Source of the DNA: Bremia lactucae
Taxonomy: Eukaryota > Oomycota > Peronosporomycetes > Peronosporales > Peronosporaceae
Direction of reading: 5' to 3'
NCBI RefSeq assembly: GCF_004359215.1
Contig: NC_090613.1
Location: 2,778,424-2,822,916, forward strand
Length of the DNA stretch: 44,493 bases
In this document: positions 1 to 14,200 of the stretch, in pieces
Numbering within the stretch: the first letter of the stretch is position 1
Layout: each line of letters opens with the position of its first letter
The notes under the pieces: generated by a model
What the model was told of the DNA's origin: nothing
The model's input: only the letters and a program-made list of their open reading frames with translations
Database searches by the model: none
Made by a program: the position numbers and the translations under genes

Positions 1-1043
1 GCAGAACTCATGCGTCTCGCACGCTGGTTCTTGCCATCGCCCTTTGGGAAGGGAGTCCTCTTGCTGGGCATTTTTGCCCCAGCAGGGACCCTGGCATAGC
101 AGCGAGCCATCATATGGCCGCGCTTGCCGCATTTAAAACAGACCACGTCTGCATTGCCCAACTCCATAGGAGTGGCATCTGTCCTCTCGGCCGACGGCTT
201 ATACCAAGCTGTCGCCGAGGCACTGTTGTAGGATTGCTCCTCAACTAAGGCAATTTGGATTGCCTCTTCCATCGTCGACGGCACCTTTCTGAAAAGGGCC
301 TGTCGCGATGGGCCATGCCGTAGTCCGTTCATAAACGTGGGCACCTTAATGTGCTCCGGAATCGGACCTACGGTTATGGATGCGGACAGCGAGCGCATCT
401 CTTGCACATACTCTTGCAGAGATCGCTTCGCCTGTCGCGCCCCAAAGAAGCGCGCCTGAAGCAACACTTCGTTGTTCGGCGGCTGGTACATGGCGCGAAT
501 CTTATCCTTAAAGATCGCCCATGAGGGGAACGCTTTTCTGTCCGCCATAAGCGCCGAGTAAGCCCACTCTGAGGCCTTACCGCGCAGATGCGACATAGCG
601 TACGACACCATCCGGCTGTCGTCCTCGATGAGCTGGGCGACACCACATTGCTCCACGGCTAAAAGCCAGTGGACAATCGTGTGCGCCGCAGTTCCATCGA
701 ACTTGGGCGGGTCCATCCGAATGGGCCTCGGCTGATGCGGCCGGGCAGAGAGCATCTCAACAGTCCTGTTGAGAGCCTCGCTCCGAGCCTGCTCATGCCT
801 CAGCTCATCCTGAGTCTGAGTGACGGACTCCGCCGCAGCATGGCTCTGTGCCTCGGACGCGGCCCTCCGCTGTCCGAGCACGAATGCCTCAAACTGCTCC
901 AACTGAGCAACATGTTGCTCAGGAGGACTACCCAGGAGCCTGGCCAGGGCTTGTTCACCAAGTCCCTGCGCCATTAGCCCTGCCACCTCCCGATGATGTT
1001 CGGAGAGGTGGGGAAAATGAGCCCAATCAATATTGAGGCTCAT
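1..1043 (-). CDS. gag: Ty3/gypsy retrotransposon gag polyprotein (5' part; runs off the window)
   Basis: Read on the minus strand from the ATG at 1043, the frame stays open to the window edge (about 347 codons). It begins MSLNIDWAHFPHL, has a glutamine/alanine-rich helical stretch at about residues 45-95, and then a retrotransposon gag core (about 105-255) with the usual WLLAVE, LRGKASEWA and FMNGLR segments. A CCHC zinc knuckle, CFKCGKRGHMMARC, lies near residue 300. Gag packages the element's RNA in cytoplasmic particles. The ATG lies just downstream of a primer-binding site and LTR, which supports the start. No stops or shifts were seen, unlike the other elements in the window, so this copy is probably young. 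Pol would lie to the left, outside the window. Confidence 0.9.
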   Translation of the reverse strand, partial: MSLNIDWAHFPHLSEHHREVAGLMAQGLGEQALARLLGSPPEQHVAQLEQFEAFVLGQRRAASEAQSHAAAESVTQTQDELRHEQARSEALNRTVEMLSARPHQPRPIRMDPPKFDGTAAHTIVHWLLAVEQCGVAQLIEDDSRMVSYAMSHLRGKASEWAYSALMADRKAFPSWAIFKDKIRAMYQPPNNEVLLQARFFGARQAKRSLQEYVQEMRSLSASITVGPIPEHIKVPTFMNGLRHGPSRQALFRKVPSTMEEAIQIALVEEQSYNSASATAWYKPSAERTDATPMELGNADVVCFKCGKRGHMMARCYARVPAGAKMPSKRTPFPKGDGKNQRARRMSS

Positions 1044-1079
1044 CCTCACGTACACACGCAGAGATGCGGGTCGTGGGAA

Positions 1080-1097
1080 GGATTTCAAGTGCTACCA
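1080..1097 (-). other. Primer-binding site of the gypsy element
   Basis: On the minus strand the sequence TGGTAGCACTTGAAATCC begins just inside the LTR and 37 nt before the gag ATG. Its first eight bases, TGGTAGCA, complement the 3' end of initiator methionine tRNA (TGCTACCA), the primer used by Ty3 and related elements. The rest does not obviously continue the match. The same eight bases recur at 34628 beside another LTR. Confidence 0.6.
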
Positions 1098-1834
1098 AGT
1101 TTAGGCGGGCACGTCGTAATGCGGCCACGCTCTACTTAGACACACACCCTAGCACAGCGAGAAAGCGGTTTAACCTGCTTCTCTTGCGTGCGGTGAGGTA
1201 GTTGTGGTGGGCGCGTAAGCGACCTCACCCAACACACTCAGTACTCTGGTTAAGTATCGTCACGGGAGCGGTAATCCGTCTACTCGTGCGCACTTACCAA
1301 GTAAGAAGTAGTTTTCAGACTGATTTATATTTAATCGTATTAAATATAAATACCTTTTTTTACCAATTAAAATTTCATCTCTATTGATAACACTTAATAT
1401 GTATTGCGAGCGTATCTTTCTAGATACCTTCCGTAACGGATGACGCTGGGCGTGATCCCTTCTAATGTGAATGCACCCATGTGCATCACACATACACAAG
1501 GGTTGGTCACAAATCTGCACCACACCCGAGTGCTGGATCTAATTACTATTATTATGTAATTGACCATCCCCTTAAGTACACCAAGTACTTAACGGGGACT
1601 GTGTAACATTAAGGCAACTTTAGCCCGTTACATTATGTGTCTCTCTCTCTGCGCGCGTCCAGTGCTGACTGGACCGCGGAGGAAGTAGATATATGATGGT
1701 CTATATCTACCAATTAATAAGCTTTAGCATATTACCATGTAAAGTAATATTCTCCAAAATTATCTACCTTTTAGATATTATATTAATTAACAACCTTTAA
1801 ATATTAATTTCATGTAACGATACACCCCGTTACA
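1098..1834 (-). repeat. 5' LTR of the left gypsy element
   Basis: The outer end is firm: on the minus strand it starts TGTAACGGGGTGTATCG at 1834. The same start and about 110 following bases reappear at 44372 with roughly ten percent differences. The inner end is placed just before the TGGTAGCA primer site, which gives about 737 bp. The sequence there ends CTAAACT rather than the canonical CA, so the inner boundary is uncertain. An alternative end is a TGTTACA at about 1612. Confidence 0.6.
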
Positions 1835-2253
1835 AATTTGAATAATGTTATCGTTATTGTTTCACAAGCCCAGCAGTAAAAATGAAGCGCCTTTGTCATT
1901 TACATGTCAATGATTTGTTTGTATCGCTTTAGGCCAAAACGTATTACAAAAGTTGATTCGCTGGAAATTTATGGGCGTTTAGGAATTTCCTAAAGATAAG
2001 CTTATCTTATAATAAGAACTTACTTAATGATAAATTATAAGGGTATTGTTATCACAACAATTTCTTAAATATTTTTATTTCTAATATCTGCTACTTAAAT
2101 TATGACTCCATCGTCCATTTACAGAATTCAATAAAGTTCGTACTTAAAGCACTGCTGTGCGGAAAGATCGTGAAAATTGGGGGACGATACAATCACAAAT
2201 TCTCAGTTTGCACCAAGAAAGAATCATCGGAATTGACCGTAACAAAGTAGCTC
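1835..2253. promoter_or_regulatory. AT-rich spacer upstream of the HECT ligase gene
   Basis: About 420 bp between the gypsy LTR and the first ATG of the HECT gene, with many A/T runs and no long reading frame. It must contain the promoter and 5' UTR. I could not place an initiator or TATA element with confidence; CCATTTAC near 2115 only partly resembles the oomycete Inr/FPR elements. The LTR end is close enough to lie within the promoter region. Confidence 0.4.
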
Positions 2254-5200
2254 ATGAGCAGCAGCGGCATGCGCAACAAGCGAATACGTCTGTCGCGGCA
2301 AGATTCCGCTCTGCACGAGCTGCAGGAGTCGCAAGATAAAGGCTCGCTGGATGGGCGGTATGCGCGCTTGATGACGGAGCTAGCCGCGCTCTGCAGCGAC
2401 CGAAGCAACGTCATGACCGCCGAATCCATACAGTTTTTTGCCACAAATGGCCGCGCCGAGCACGTTAAGCTTGAGCGTGCTCCTGATCGTCGTGATGTTC
2501 AAAAGCAGACGAGCGGCAAGCAGGATGAGTTGCTGAGTGCCGACGCCGCGCGACGCCAACGCGTTGAAGAGCTTACGCGCTTCTTTATGGAGGCCAAATC
2601 CGATATAGAGTTTGCTTTGGGTGGCGGCCGTGACTATCATGACTCCAAGGAAAAGGACAAGGAGACGGAAAAAGAGCGAGATGAAGACAAGGAAGACGCC
2701 GAGGTTGAATACAATGCTCAGGACGAAAGCCAGGACCCCGAAAGGCGGCTAGCTAAGCTGCACTTAAGTCTATTAAAAGACAAGGTCGATAGTAGGGTAT
2801 TTAATGTCATGTTAGGTCCAATTCGAGAGCAAGACCCGGCGCTATACGGCGCCATACTATGTCACCCGCTTGTTTCCGGCGTAGATCCGAAAAAAGACAA
2901 GAAGAAAAAGAAGAAGCGGAAAGACAGAGAACGAAAGGATAAACCGTCTTTGCAGACCAACGTTGGAGCTGGCATGCTTACACCTGATTTGACGGCCGTC
3001 CCCCTATCGAATGAAGACATGAAGACTAACATAAGTCGCTTCATTGCCAAAAGCATTGCGGACGGGTCGCTGCAAGCACTAATGCTCGCGACAAAACTCG
3101 TATTGTCTTATATGAATTACCAGAATAAAATAAAAGGCTCCGAACAGCCAGCCTTTCAGATTGCGTCGCACCTGCGAGTGCTGCGAGGACAGAAAGCGCC
3201 GGAATACAAGCCAAAAGTTGCAATTGCTACAAACGTCCTAGCGACTGAAACGACCTCGGAATCAGATCTGCAAATGACAGCGACAATTGCTTCAAACAGC
3301 ACCGAGGGAAATTTTGAGACGGATTTTAAAAATGTTGTATTGGAGGCTACGCCTTCCGCTGAGATGGATTTCGATTCTGATAGTGGATCGATTGTAAAGC
3401 TCCGCGCTCGACTGAGTCGATTCGGTGATGATGGGGGAGACAAAGACGCAGACGACAACGATGTCGACGGGGATGTTGGAGAAGGCGACGAGAACCTTGG
3501 TCGCGAAGGCGTTGATGAAGATGCGCTTATGGCACGTGCAATTGCACTGTCACTATCTCCTGAAGTGAATTTGCGAGATCGAAATGTTTCGAACAATGCG
3601 TCAGCACCTTTAAAATTAACGGTGGAGAATGATGAATCTTCCGTTTTGAGGAGTCGTCCACCCAAGTTTTCTGCAGAGGAATTATTGGAGCTTGGGCCGT
3701 TCGTACTCCCCAATGACTTAATGGCTAGCGTCGATGGAGTTACTGTTGCGATAGCATTAATAGCACAGATGTGCAAACTATGCATGGAGTACCTGAAATC
3801 ATGCCAACAGGGTATTCTTCCTAACAAAACTCCCTTTCAACCGCATCCGTTGACGTTCATGCTTCTCAACTCTCTATTGAGGGACATGCAGATGTCAGCT
3901 ACTTCTCCTTCACGATTGACTGAAGACCCTTATTGGATTGCGAAATGGCAGTTGTACTCGTCATGCTCGATGCTTTCACTCTTGCGCGTGCTTGAAGTCA
4001 ACTTATTTCACGTTGACGTAATGGGCATTGCCCCAGCTTCTGTAGGCCTTGGGCATAATTCTAAAATGCAACCTCATAAAAGTGAAGGTGGAAACTTACT
4101 TTTGGAGAGTTTAAAGACCTTGATTCTTAACCACATTGCCATGGATAGCCCCTCACCAGTGGAAACAGACAATGATATCATTGGCGCTATTATTCTTGCA
4201 AATCCGGACTCCATCTCTCCGGTTGAACTAGCGTCTGCCGCAGTGTATTATTTTGCTCGAATACGTGAACAAGCAATGACGGTTTGGGTTCGCGCTTTTG
4301 CGATTTTTTACGATAAACAGGATGAGCGGCATACTATACTTTCATCAAAGTTGGCTGAGTGCCTAAAACTCGCTCGTGATGGTGATCAAAGTCTTAAGTG
4401 GAAATTTTATTTGCTGGACTTGTTGTGTGCTCGATTAGCGCTGCCCGATATGGCGCAATTATTCGTTCCGACTTACGTAGATTTCATCGAATACGATGAA
4501 AAGATCGAACGAGATCAAATAAGCGACAGCAAAAGTGACGTGAGCTTGAGACCAATTGATGATGGAGTGCTTCAGAATGCCGCCGTTAAGACAGGAAATA
4601 TTAAAGCGAAGTGGAGTCCTGCCATTATTCGGGCTTCGCTTGACTCTGGTTCTTTAAGTGCACGCTGTCTCTATGACTACATTTTAGGCCATGGTCCTCT
4701 TGGACTTCTGGAAGCATGTACGGAGAGCATTCAAAGCGGTCAGAGCGACAATGAATTTGACATTGATATCTTGGCAAACGCATACGATGAAATGTGGGAT
4801 ATGGATCGTATGCAAAAAGTGGAAGCTCTGGAATGTAACAATCGCCTGCCCGGTCTTATTGATTTGTTGCGTGAAAGCATTTTGTTGGCAGGGTGGCATA
4901 ATTTCAATTTTAATGACAACTACGAGTTAGTACATGCTCCGTTGCTACCGCTTCTTGAAAAAGAGGATTCTTCGCGACCGCCAGCTTTAAATTGCCGAAC
5001 TGTCTTGCTCCGATCGCTGCAAGACTTGATGATCCAACGACTTGGTGGGTCTCATAGTGAGGAACCTTCCGCCTTAGAGTTTGATTTGTCGAGATGCGCT
5101 GAAACGATGACGCTCTCAGATGGTAACCGGACGGCAAAGCAGTACACAGCAAAACAATGGGGGATGGTGATGGCTACAACTGGTTGTCCTCCTAACACTG

Positions 5201-8200
5201 GAATTCACGAGTGGGGTGTTCGTCTGGATCGTTGTGAAAAAGGCCACATTTTTCTCGGCGTGTGCACCAGAGATGCGTCCGTGGCAACCTACGTTGGTGG
5301 TGACCGACAGGGATGGGGGCTCATTGGAACTCGAGCGTTGTGGCATGCCCGTAGCAAAGTCCGCGGCGACTATGGTGATGGCTTCACTACGGGTAGCATA
5401 GTACGAGTTCGATTGCATACGGATAACGGGGCGCTTTCTTTTGGTGTTGGAGATAGTGATTGGGGTATTGCTTTTGACGGCTTGACACAGCACGGTACTT
5501 TGTACCCTGCAATAGGTCTATATCAACGAGATGATCAAGTGACGATACTTCCAGTCCAATCTAGTGTGGATACTACGTTTGCGACATCTACTTGCGGTGA
5601 CGCATCAAAGCAAAAAGGTGTGGCGATTCCTGCAGTGCTTAAACCGCTTTTGCATCACGCAGGAACTTTGCTGGAATCCTGCTGTTCGTTTCTGTCACAT
5701 TCTGCCGTAAACTGTGTGAATATCGCATCAGATGAGCTATTGAATCTATCTTCTGGGAAAAAAGTTGAGGTTGCACGTGACTGTGAGCGATTGCTGTCTT
5801 CACACGCACTGTTGTTTCCACTGGTGACCCCGCTCATCAGTTCCTTGTGTCTTATCCAGAATTACCATGATTTGACTTCAATAGTAGCTATCACGTTTTT
5901 GCCATGGTGTATTCGTACGATGCAATCCATTGAGCGCGTGAACCAAGCTCTTCGAGCTCTAAATGTAAGTGAAGACGATGTTTCTCCTGGTAATCTAGTG
6001 CTGAGCGTTGCTGGAGAGTGGGAATTGAAAAGTATGGCTGCAGGCAGTATCCCGGCACAGCAATACCACTTGACTCTATCTCAAGGGAAAGATGGATCCA
6101 TGCAAGGGCATAGTAGCGGCTCATTTACTACCGTGACGCTTAACGGTATCGCTCGAGGAACAAAGGTCTCATTTGTAGAAACCTGGCGCCAAGGAGGCAC
6201 CTGCTTGGTTGAAGGGCGTCTTCGGGCTGATGGCGCCGTATTTGCAGGCAGTTATGAAGACACAAAGAGTCATACTAGTGGCTGTATCGTTGGAAATAAA
6301 ATCTCGCGTAACACCAAGGATGTGGAAAGTCGTCAGTGGGTGAGCAACCACCTGGTCATTTTGGAAATGGTCATTGCCAATCTTGTGGGATACTTTGGAC
6401 ACGCTTTAATTACTTTGACTAACGATGACATTCTTGTTGACAACCTGGCTGAAAGGGCTCTCAGCCTAACCAGATCCGCAGACAGAGAAACAGGCGCAAA
6501 CGATGATGTTGACTTACCTCGAATATCGTCGGCTGAGTGTCCACTCGATGAAATTGACGAATGGGTGAATAGCAGTCTGCTCAAGGGCGGATTACCCCTT
6601 CATAATATTCAAACGCACTTAAAAAATATGCTTGATCGGTGCTCAGACATTACTGGTTTTGGGCCTGCTGCAACCATTCGCTCGTTACCTATACTCACGA
6701 AAGCCACAAAATGCTGGATGCAATTTGTGTTGCCTGAAACTCTTTCTCTTCCGCTTTCTAATGCCGAAACTTTGCTTACCGCCGGGGCTCGAGTGAACAG
6801 CCTGTATTTAAAAGACCTTATCGAAAGTTGTGGTGACGCAGCTACACTGGATCGCTGGGTGTCAAGTCATGTCGGCGAGTCGCCTTTTGTGCGACTTGGA
6901 GGCGAGCCCATGAAGGCTGCTCGACGAACTGTTTGTGCTGCTATGATTTGGCATACCGGTTCGTTAAACTCCATAAAGAACCAAAATGATAACATGCAGA
7001 GTGATTTAGCAGCGAGTGGTGCTCGACCACATGATAAATTAATGCAAATTTGGCGAGCGGCCCAAAGGGTAATTGAATGGGCAATTCGGGCGAAGAATTC
7101 TAAGGGCTTTTCCTACTCGGTAATAGCAGGGCTGGTGATTCGAAAAGCTCAGTTTCTGCTTGAATTGGAGCCCAATGCGAAAGCTTTAATGGCTGCTGAA
7201 TTTGTTTTTGCTCTTGCAAGTGTGGATAGCGGGAATCAGAGAATCGGCAGCAAGTTATCAGTGTCTGAATGCGCTGAGCGCGTCTACAGCGACGTCCTGG
7301 TCCAAGTTGCTAGATTTGTGGAATCTCCTGTTCGGGTTTCAATGCTTCAGTCGAAAATGTTAGGAAATTGCTCAGCGGCTTGTTTGCGAACTGTTGGTAT
7401 GCTGTCATTTAGAAGTTTTGTCGGCGACTCAAGTAATAGCAACCGTGACATTTTGAATGCTGAACGAGTTGAAGTCATACAATCTTCTTGTGCGCTGTCT
7501 AGCGCGTTGCAATGGTTGTCGCCGACTTTGGCTGATTCTAAAGCTAATGGTGGCCGTGGCACGTCTCTTGGCAAGGATTTTGGTGAGTATGGTGCAAGTG
7601 TAGTGTCGGCTTCTTCGACACCAAGTCAAGCAAAATATATTGAGGCATCGTACTACCTTAGCGGCCTCGGAGGCTGCGGAAAGCATTTGAGAAATGACTT
7701 GAGGGACTCGTTTGAGTCGTTGTACGGATATTTAAGTGCTTCGTTGTCCAAGGCTACTTGGGCTCACGATGTCGATTTGCAACTGGTTATCTTGCTAGCG
7801 TGGGGCATTATTATCGAGCCAGATGATCATTCGTTCTTGTCACGCGTCGGTATATTCCGAGTGCTTCAAACTGTACTAGATGAGGCTCGTGGATCCAGTG
7901 ATGCGACTTTTGCAGATAACCCACGTGGCCTTACACCAAGTTCTAATGATGTCGCGGCTATGGTTGCGAAGAATAAGAAGAAGATTGTCCAAGCTGCGCT
8001 TAAAGCGGTGCATTTACTGGCCGCTCAAGTTGCGCATGCCAGCGATGCTGCAGATGGACTTCTTAGCGCATCCGAACATTCGTTAACTTCTGGTCTTGGC
8101 TTCGGTTCAATTCCACTATTACGCAAACCTTCAGGTCCCGAAACACTGGGCAAGTCTGTATTCCATATGCTCTATTCAGAATTAAAGAATTCGCTGGAAC

Positions 8201-11200
8201 AGATGCAGAAAAATGAAAGCAATGCGGCAGTCCATATCACGTCAACAGTTTCAGTGACTGATCCTACGCAATCTGGTGACGCAAGTACGCCGAAATCCGA
8301 AGCTGACCCTGGAGTTGGTATGGATGATGCTCAAGAGTACTGTTATCAGATCTGTTCGCTACTATATTCGGTAAGTGGGTCGCCTGTTTGCAGGTCGCAT
8401 CTTTCATCATCTCGGTGGCTTCGACTACTGCTTGCTCTCGTTGATGTAAATTCGCCCCATATACAGCGACGAATTCTTAAGCTTCTTCGCCGACTTCTCC
8501 CATCTCTTGATCCGTCCTTAATTAAAGTTCGCTACGAAGAGGTTGAAGGCTTTGACATGGACAGTGAAGACGAATTTGATGCTGACGGGCTAGAGCAATC
8601 GGACCACGCATCCACGTTAATAAACTTTTTTATGGGACTTGTGCGAATGAATAGACCCCCGAGTGTCGCTGAAGTAATGTTGCACCGACTTAATAGTTTT
8701 AGTGCTCCTGAGAGTACTGAAGCAAAGAAACTGGTGACAGATTCTGGCTTTAATGGTGGAAGCCTTGCTGCTGAGGTTGTATTACTTCTCCGTTCATTAT
8801 ATGAATCAAATAAGTGGGCTCAATATCTTGATCGCGCGATTTCTGATGCACTTGCCTCAATTCCGCTATTGTGCATCACAGAACAAGATAGAGGAGCGGC
8901 AGATATAGCCGATTCCGATGTTGAGATGGAAGATGTTTCTAAAGAGATACCGTCACTGGAAAGCTGGACCTCACAGATCACAAATTACGAACGGGCCTTG
9001 TCTGCACTCTGCATACTCGATGGACACATTGAAGGTATTCACATAGGCGGAACTGTTAAGATTGTTCCTCGTGTCGGCTCATCCTTACAAGAAATTGCGC
9101 TTAGAGGAGCTAGAGGCGTTATAGTTGCCTATGAGGTAGATAAGTCAGCAGCTGAAGTATTGCTGCGTGGAAACCGCGCAGATGAATTTAATAACGAACA
9201 AGTTTCTATGCTGCCTAATCGCTCTGTACCGGTAAGTCGTAACATTGAATACTGGTGAGACGAGAAGTGGACTAATAAGCTATTAATGCTTTTTATAGAC
9301 ACGCCCAATTCGTGTGCCTATTGACGATTTGTTTGCAGTGCCAGAGGTTGAGCTGTCAAATGATGTGTTTTCTAGCGAGGTATTGCAATCTCTTCTTGTT
9401 GCTCGATTTCCTTACTTCTTGGTAGAAGTAAAAAAAAGCCTTCAAGAGGTAGACTTATGTTATGCACTTAGTGGAGCTGACGAAGGAGGTGACAATGATG
9501 GAGACAGCGAGGACGACGATGAAATGTCGAATGATGGATCCTCTTCGCCGTCAGCAATGGACAGCGACATGCCAAGTGGCGCAGTTGATGAGTCTGACTG
9601 TGAAGTTGGTGAATTTCCGTGTCACCAGAAAAATAGGACTGAACTGACGTCGCCCGCAGAACCTACGGACATTTTGGTAGAACTAGAAAAGGAATCGCGC
9701 CTTTATCGAATGCTGCTTTGTCAGCATGGCCTTCGTGCTTCTGCTACATTGTTGAAGAACGATAAGTGTGCTGCGTTATTTATTAAAGGAGTTGGTTCGG
9801 GTGGCCTAAAAAACTTACTGAAGGTTGCCATCTCCGAAACGCCTACGACGGCTGGGGCCGGAGACATTTCTTCGCTGGAAGAAAGCTGGCTAATGTTGTG
9901 GTCCCGTTGGTATGCAATTCGGAGTGCTCACGCAGCGCCATCACCTTATACATATACCAACAAAGGAAAGATTAAGACAAGCGATGGAGTGAATGCCACG
10001 GATGATCTAGGAATTCTTGTTCAACAAATGATGGAGATGGGATTTCCGAAGGAATGGTGTGATGTTGCTCTCGCTCGCTGCTCTCAAAATGTTGAATCAG
10101 CAATAAATTTTTGCTTTGAGCACAGTAGCGATATGGAACGTCTTGTGACGGAATACCAGTCAAGTCGATCTAGCGGAGATGGAAGCGTAAAATTATCGCG
10201 TAAAGACGATTTAGAGGCTATCAGCCCACTGCTCGAGCAGCTGTCTGAGATGGGGTTCCCTTTTAATTGGTGTAAAAAAGCGTTAGCCGCGAATAGGAAC
10301 AATGTAGATGCGGCCTTGACTTGGATACTGTCAAATGGGGAGGCCTTAGAAGCCGAAGATAGAAGAGATGAAGACATGAAGCTGCGAGCTCCAGGTGACG
10401 ATGATGCGAACGAAATTGCTATTTGTGCGACTGAAGGTGAAGATCATGTTCTTATGCCAAATCCATTACGAGCTATTAGTGGCCAAGCCTGTATCGGCGA
10501 GCACGATTTGATGGTTGAAGGTCTTATCGGAGGCGGGTTTGCTAGTGTCGGTGCACCCGACTGTCTTGTTTCGAGTGGTCGATGGTACTATGAAGCTATC
10601 CTCCACACTAACGGATGTATTCAGATTGGCTGGGCTGACGTTGCATTCTGTGGAGCAGCTGATCGTGGTGACGGAGTTGGAGATGGTGCACACTCCTGGG
10701 CATATGACGGGTGGCGACAACAACGGTGGCACGGCCGCTCTTCACATTGGGGATCAAAATGGAAACAGGGGGACGTTATTGGGTGCGGTATCGACGCAGA
10801 TGCTGGCACCGTTATTTTTAGCATAAATGGCAAGATGCGTTCGGCGAATATGGGTGTCGCTTTTAGGGCCATTGACTTTGCCCGCGGCGTGTATCCATGC
10901 GCGAGTTTCAACCGAAGAGAGCGTTTGCAATTTAATTTAGGCGGCAGTCCCTTTAGATACACTCCTCCGCCAGGCTTTCAGCCGATTTTAAATGTGCTTA
11001 GTGAGACCTGCGACCTTAGCTCGGTGCCTAATGGTTTTGGTGTGATTGGCTCCCGTGAAGACTGTCTAGAAGAGAACGTCGGGGAAGAACATTATCCAAG
11101 TGACACCAGATACTTTGCACGTGACATGCATCCATCAATGCTTCGAACCTCTGGCCACAGTCGAAGTAGCGGATTTACCCCTGGCTCTGGCATGACAAAA

Positions 11201-14200
11201 GCCGATGCCTTGGCTGAAATTAAGGCACTTCCCGACAACCGCGTTTACGTGGAGCTACTGGTGATTACGCGCTCCCTTGCAATTCTGCAGGCAAGACGAG
11301 CTTTGTTGACATTGTTAGCCAAATGGCCTAAAGACGAAGTTGGCACCTTCTCCGTTGCTGCATGCTTAACTGGTGGATCTCAATGTGCTGCAGTCGAGAG
11401 CGAGGATTCCGCTTGCTTTATTGAATTTATTAAACTTGTAGCCAGTTTAAGCGCTACTCATGTATCAAATCCACTGCCAAGCACATCTTTTACAAGACCC
11501 GATAGCGATGCTTTACATTTCCTGGATTGTGGTGCCACAGGCCGTTTTGCATTAAGCTTACTTTCTAGGGTAGTGCTGTCGGCGCTAAGCAAAGCTCTTT
11601 TGACATTGACGTCCGGAACAATAGACCACAATCCTTTGGTGAATACGATTCTTTCGTGTATCTCGTCGGAGGTCAAAAGAGCTTCTCAACGTCGGTATGC
11701 TCGAATTCCATGGAATTCATCGGAGGCTGCTATCACTGCAACACTCTTTCAAATTACAGCTGAATCTGGTCAGACGTGGTCAGATAAGGAAGTACTCAAT
11801 CATCCAAATCTTTTCCTTGCGGAATGGATTAGTGGCTTGCTGCTGCAATCGTTGGAATTGCACAAGGCAAAACTTTATGCGCCTGTGCACGACCAGATTC
11901 GCCAACAATTGTTGCAAGCGTGGATATCAGCACTTAAATCGCCGAGCATTTGCGTCAAAGAACGAGGTGCAACCATTATTGGAGGAATTTTGCAAAACAT
12001 GTTGCCGAAGGACTGCATAGTTACAAATGAAGAAAACACACAAACTTTTAATGGTGAAACTAAATTACAATTGAGAATGGCCTTGGATGTGCTTCCTCTG
12101 AAGCGCCTTGTAAGTTTATCACAGGAACGAATTCTGCGCGAATATCCAAATGCGCCTGTTTTCTCAAAGTATGTCCAAAGCGTTGTGGAACTTGTTGCCG
12201 CCGCTGGTTTGGTGCTGAGTGCTGTGGGTCAGTCTACTGATAAGCTGCTTAGAAATAGTATGTCCATGCAGCTGGAAGCCTGTAAGCAAATTGAGATGGA
12301 TCTCGAGCCAATTGACAAGCAGGAATATGAAGAAGCAATGGCTGCGAAGGTAGTTTTGGAGATGCAACAAGCCCGACAAGCTGCTGAAGAAGCTGAAGCC
12401 GTGAAGCAGGAGCAACTTGCTGTAGAACAAGCTGTAGTTTCAGAAACTGAGAGGGCCAGAGATATATCATCAAGTCAAGACCAAAAAGAAAATATAGGCT
12501 TAATATTGGACAATGACAATGATGCAAATCAAAATGCTCAGGATGACGCGATCGCTTTGAGAAATGGTGGCGCAACAAACATGGAGGTCGATAACAGTGA
12601 CTCCGAGGAATCCCCGGACATTACTCTTTCCGCAATCGCTAACATGGTAAATGAGGATAATGACGTGATCGCAGCCACTGGAGCTATTGTCGCGGCATCT
12701 GGAGATCGAATGAATACCAAGGGATCAGGACGAAGAGCAAAATTGCCGATACCCGAGCTGCTTCAGGAGAACACATTTGAGTTACGCTTGCCAGAAAAGG
12801 ATCTAATCTTCGACACGTCTATGCTTAATCAAGAAGAAATTGTTTTTTTGGAAGCCGCAAAGCGTGGTATCATAGGTGAAGGTCACAGAGGTTGGAAACA
12901 TGGCAATAACGTCGGAGTGCTTGCCGATTCTCATTCCCAGTTGTGGAGTGGCTTGTTGACCCAAAATAGGCTGCGCCAGAAGCAAGAAGTGACCAACGAA
13001 ATAGAGCTGAAAGTTGGGTGTAAGGTGATTCGCGGACCTAACTGGAAATGGCGCGACCAAGATGGAGGCGACGGTAGTGTGGGTGTTGTTGAAGGCGTTT
13101 CACCCTGGAGTGGCGTAGATGGCGAAGGAATGTCAGTGCGTTGGCCCAATGATTCGTTGTACACGTACCGATGGGGCGCAGACGGAAACTTTGACTTGAT
13201 TCACGTGGAAGTGGATGATGATGGCAACATCACGCATCAGTATGCCACTCCAAAAGCGAAACAGGAGGACGAGGAGTCATTTGGATTTGAGTTGCATCTT
13301 GGCGTTTTGCTTTACCTTTTTGAAGAAGATGCAACAATAGGGGAAAATGCAAAAGTGGTGAAATTGGCTGGCTTAATGGAGTGGCCAGATTATGGTGCTG
13401 CTGTTCGCATTGTCGGTATGAGATATATTGACGGCTCCATTTGCATTCAAGAATTGCAGCTAGTCCGCGGAGATCCCGACATGGGCTGGATGCTTCGCTT
13501 TGGAACGGAAAAGTGGCAACCTGGGACAAAATACTTACTTCGTCCGATTAAATTGTCAGACTCGGAGAAAGGGTCATCTGCGTGTGATGCTTCGAATGTA
13601 GATACCCTTCGTGGTGAGTACACTCACCCTGGCTTAAAAGGAGGAGAAACTGTTGAAATTCGGGGTGAGCTTCAGGTATCGACAAAGTATCTGTTCACGA
13701 TGGACCACTACAATCACTTTTCAACGCTTGAAATATCGTCTGATGGATTGTCGGTTACGTGTCACAATGGCGAATCGCGGAATCTTGCGCTTGGTACAGT
13801 CGGTTTTACTACTGGCGTTCATTACTGGGAGGTTCACGTAGAGCAAGCTGAGTTTGGCAGCGTATTTATTGGCGTATGCGAAAAGGCTGGCCCACCAGGT
13901 TCTCAGGCTGCGCTATCCAGCCGCTTAAATAGATGGCACGGATGGGGCTTTGTAAACTTTCGTGCAACATATCACAACAGCACGGAGCGAATTTACGGCG
14001 ACCACTTTAACGCAAGTGACACCATCGGCGTTCGACTTGACATGGAGCAAGGTAAACTGTCCTTTTTTATGGACGGGATCAAATTTGGTGAGCATGTTGT
14101 GTCGGATTTGGGCATCGCTTTTGAAAACATAAAAGGCGAACGCAACTCGCGTACATTATATCCATGCATTGGTATGCGCAAGGGGGGCGATCGTGTCACG

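Noticed and set aside
1260..1523. 87-codon minus-strand ORF inside the left LTR
   Set aside because: Lies in non-coding LTR sequence, is AT-driven and shows no motif.
3156..3827. 223-codon frame on the minus strand
   Set aside because: Ser-rich shadow of the acidic HECT N-terminal region; it has no recognisable domain and lies entirely inside the real gene.
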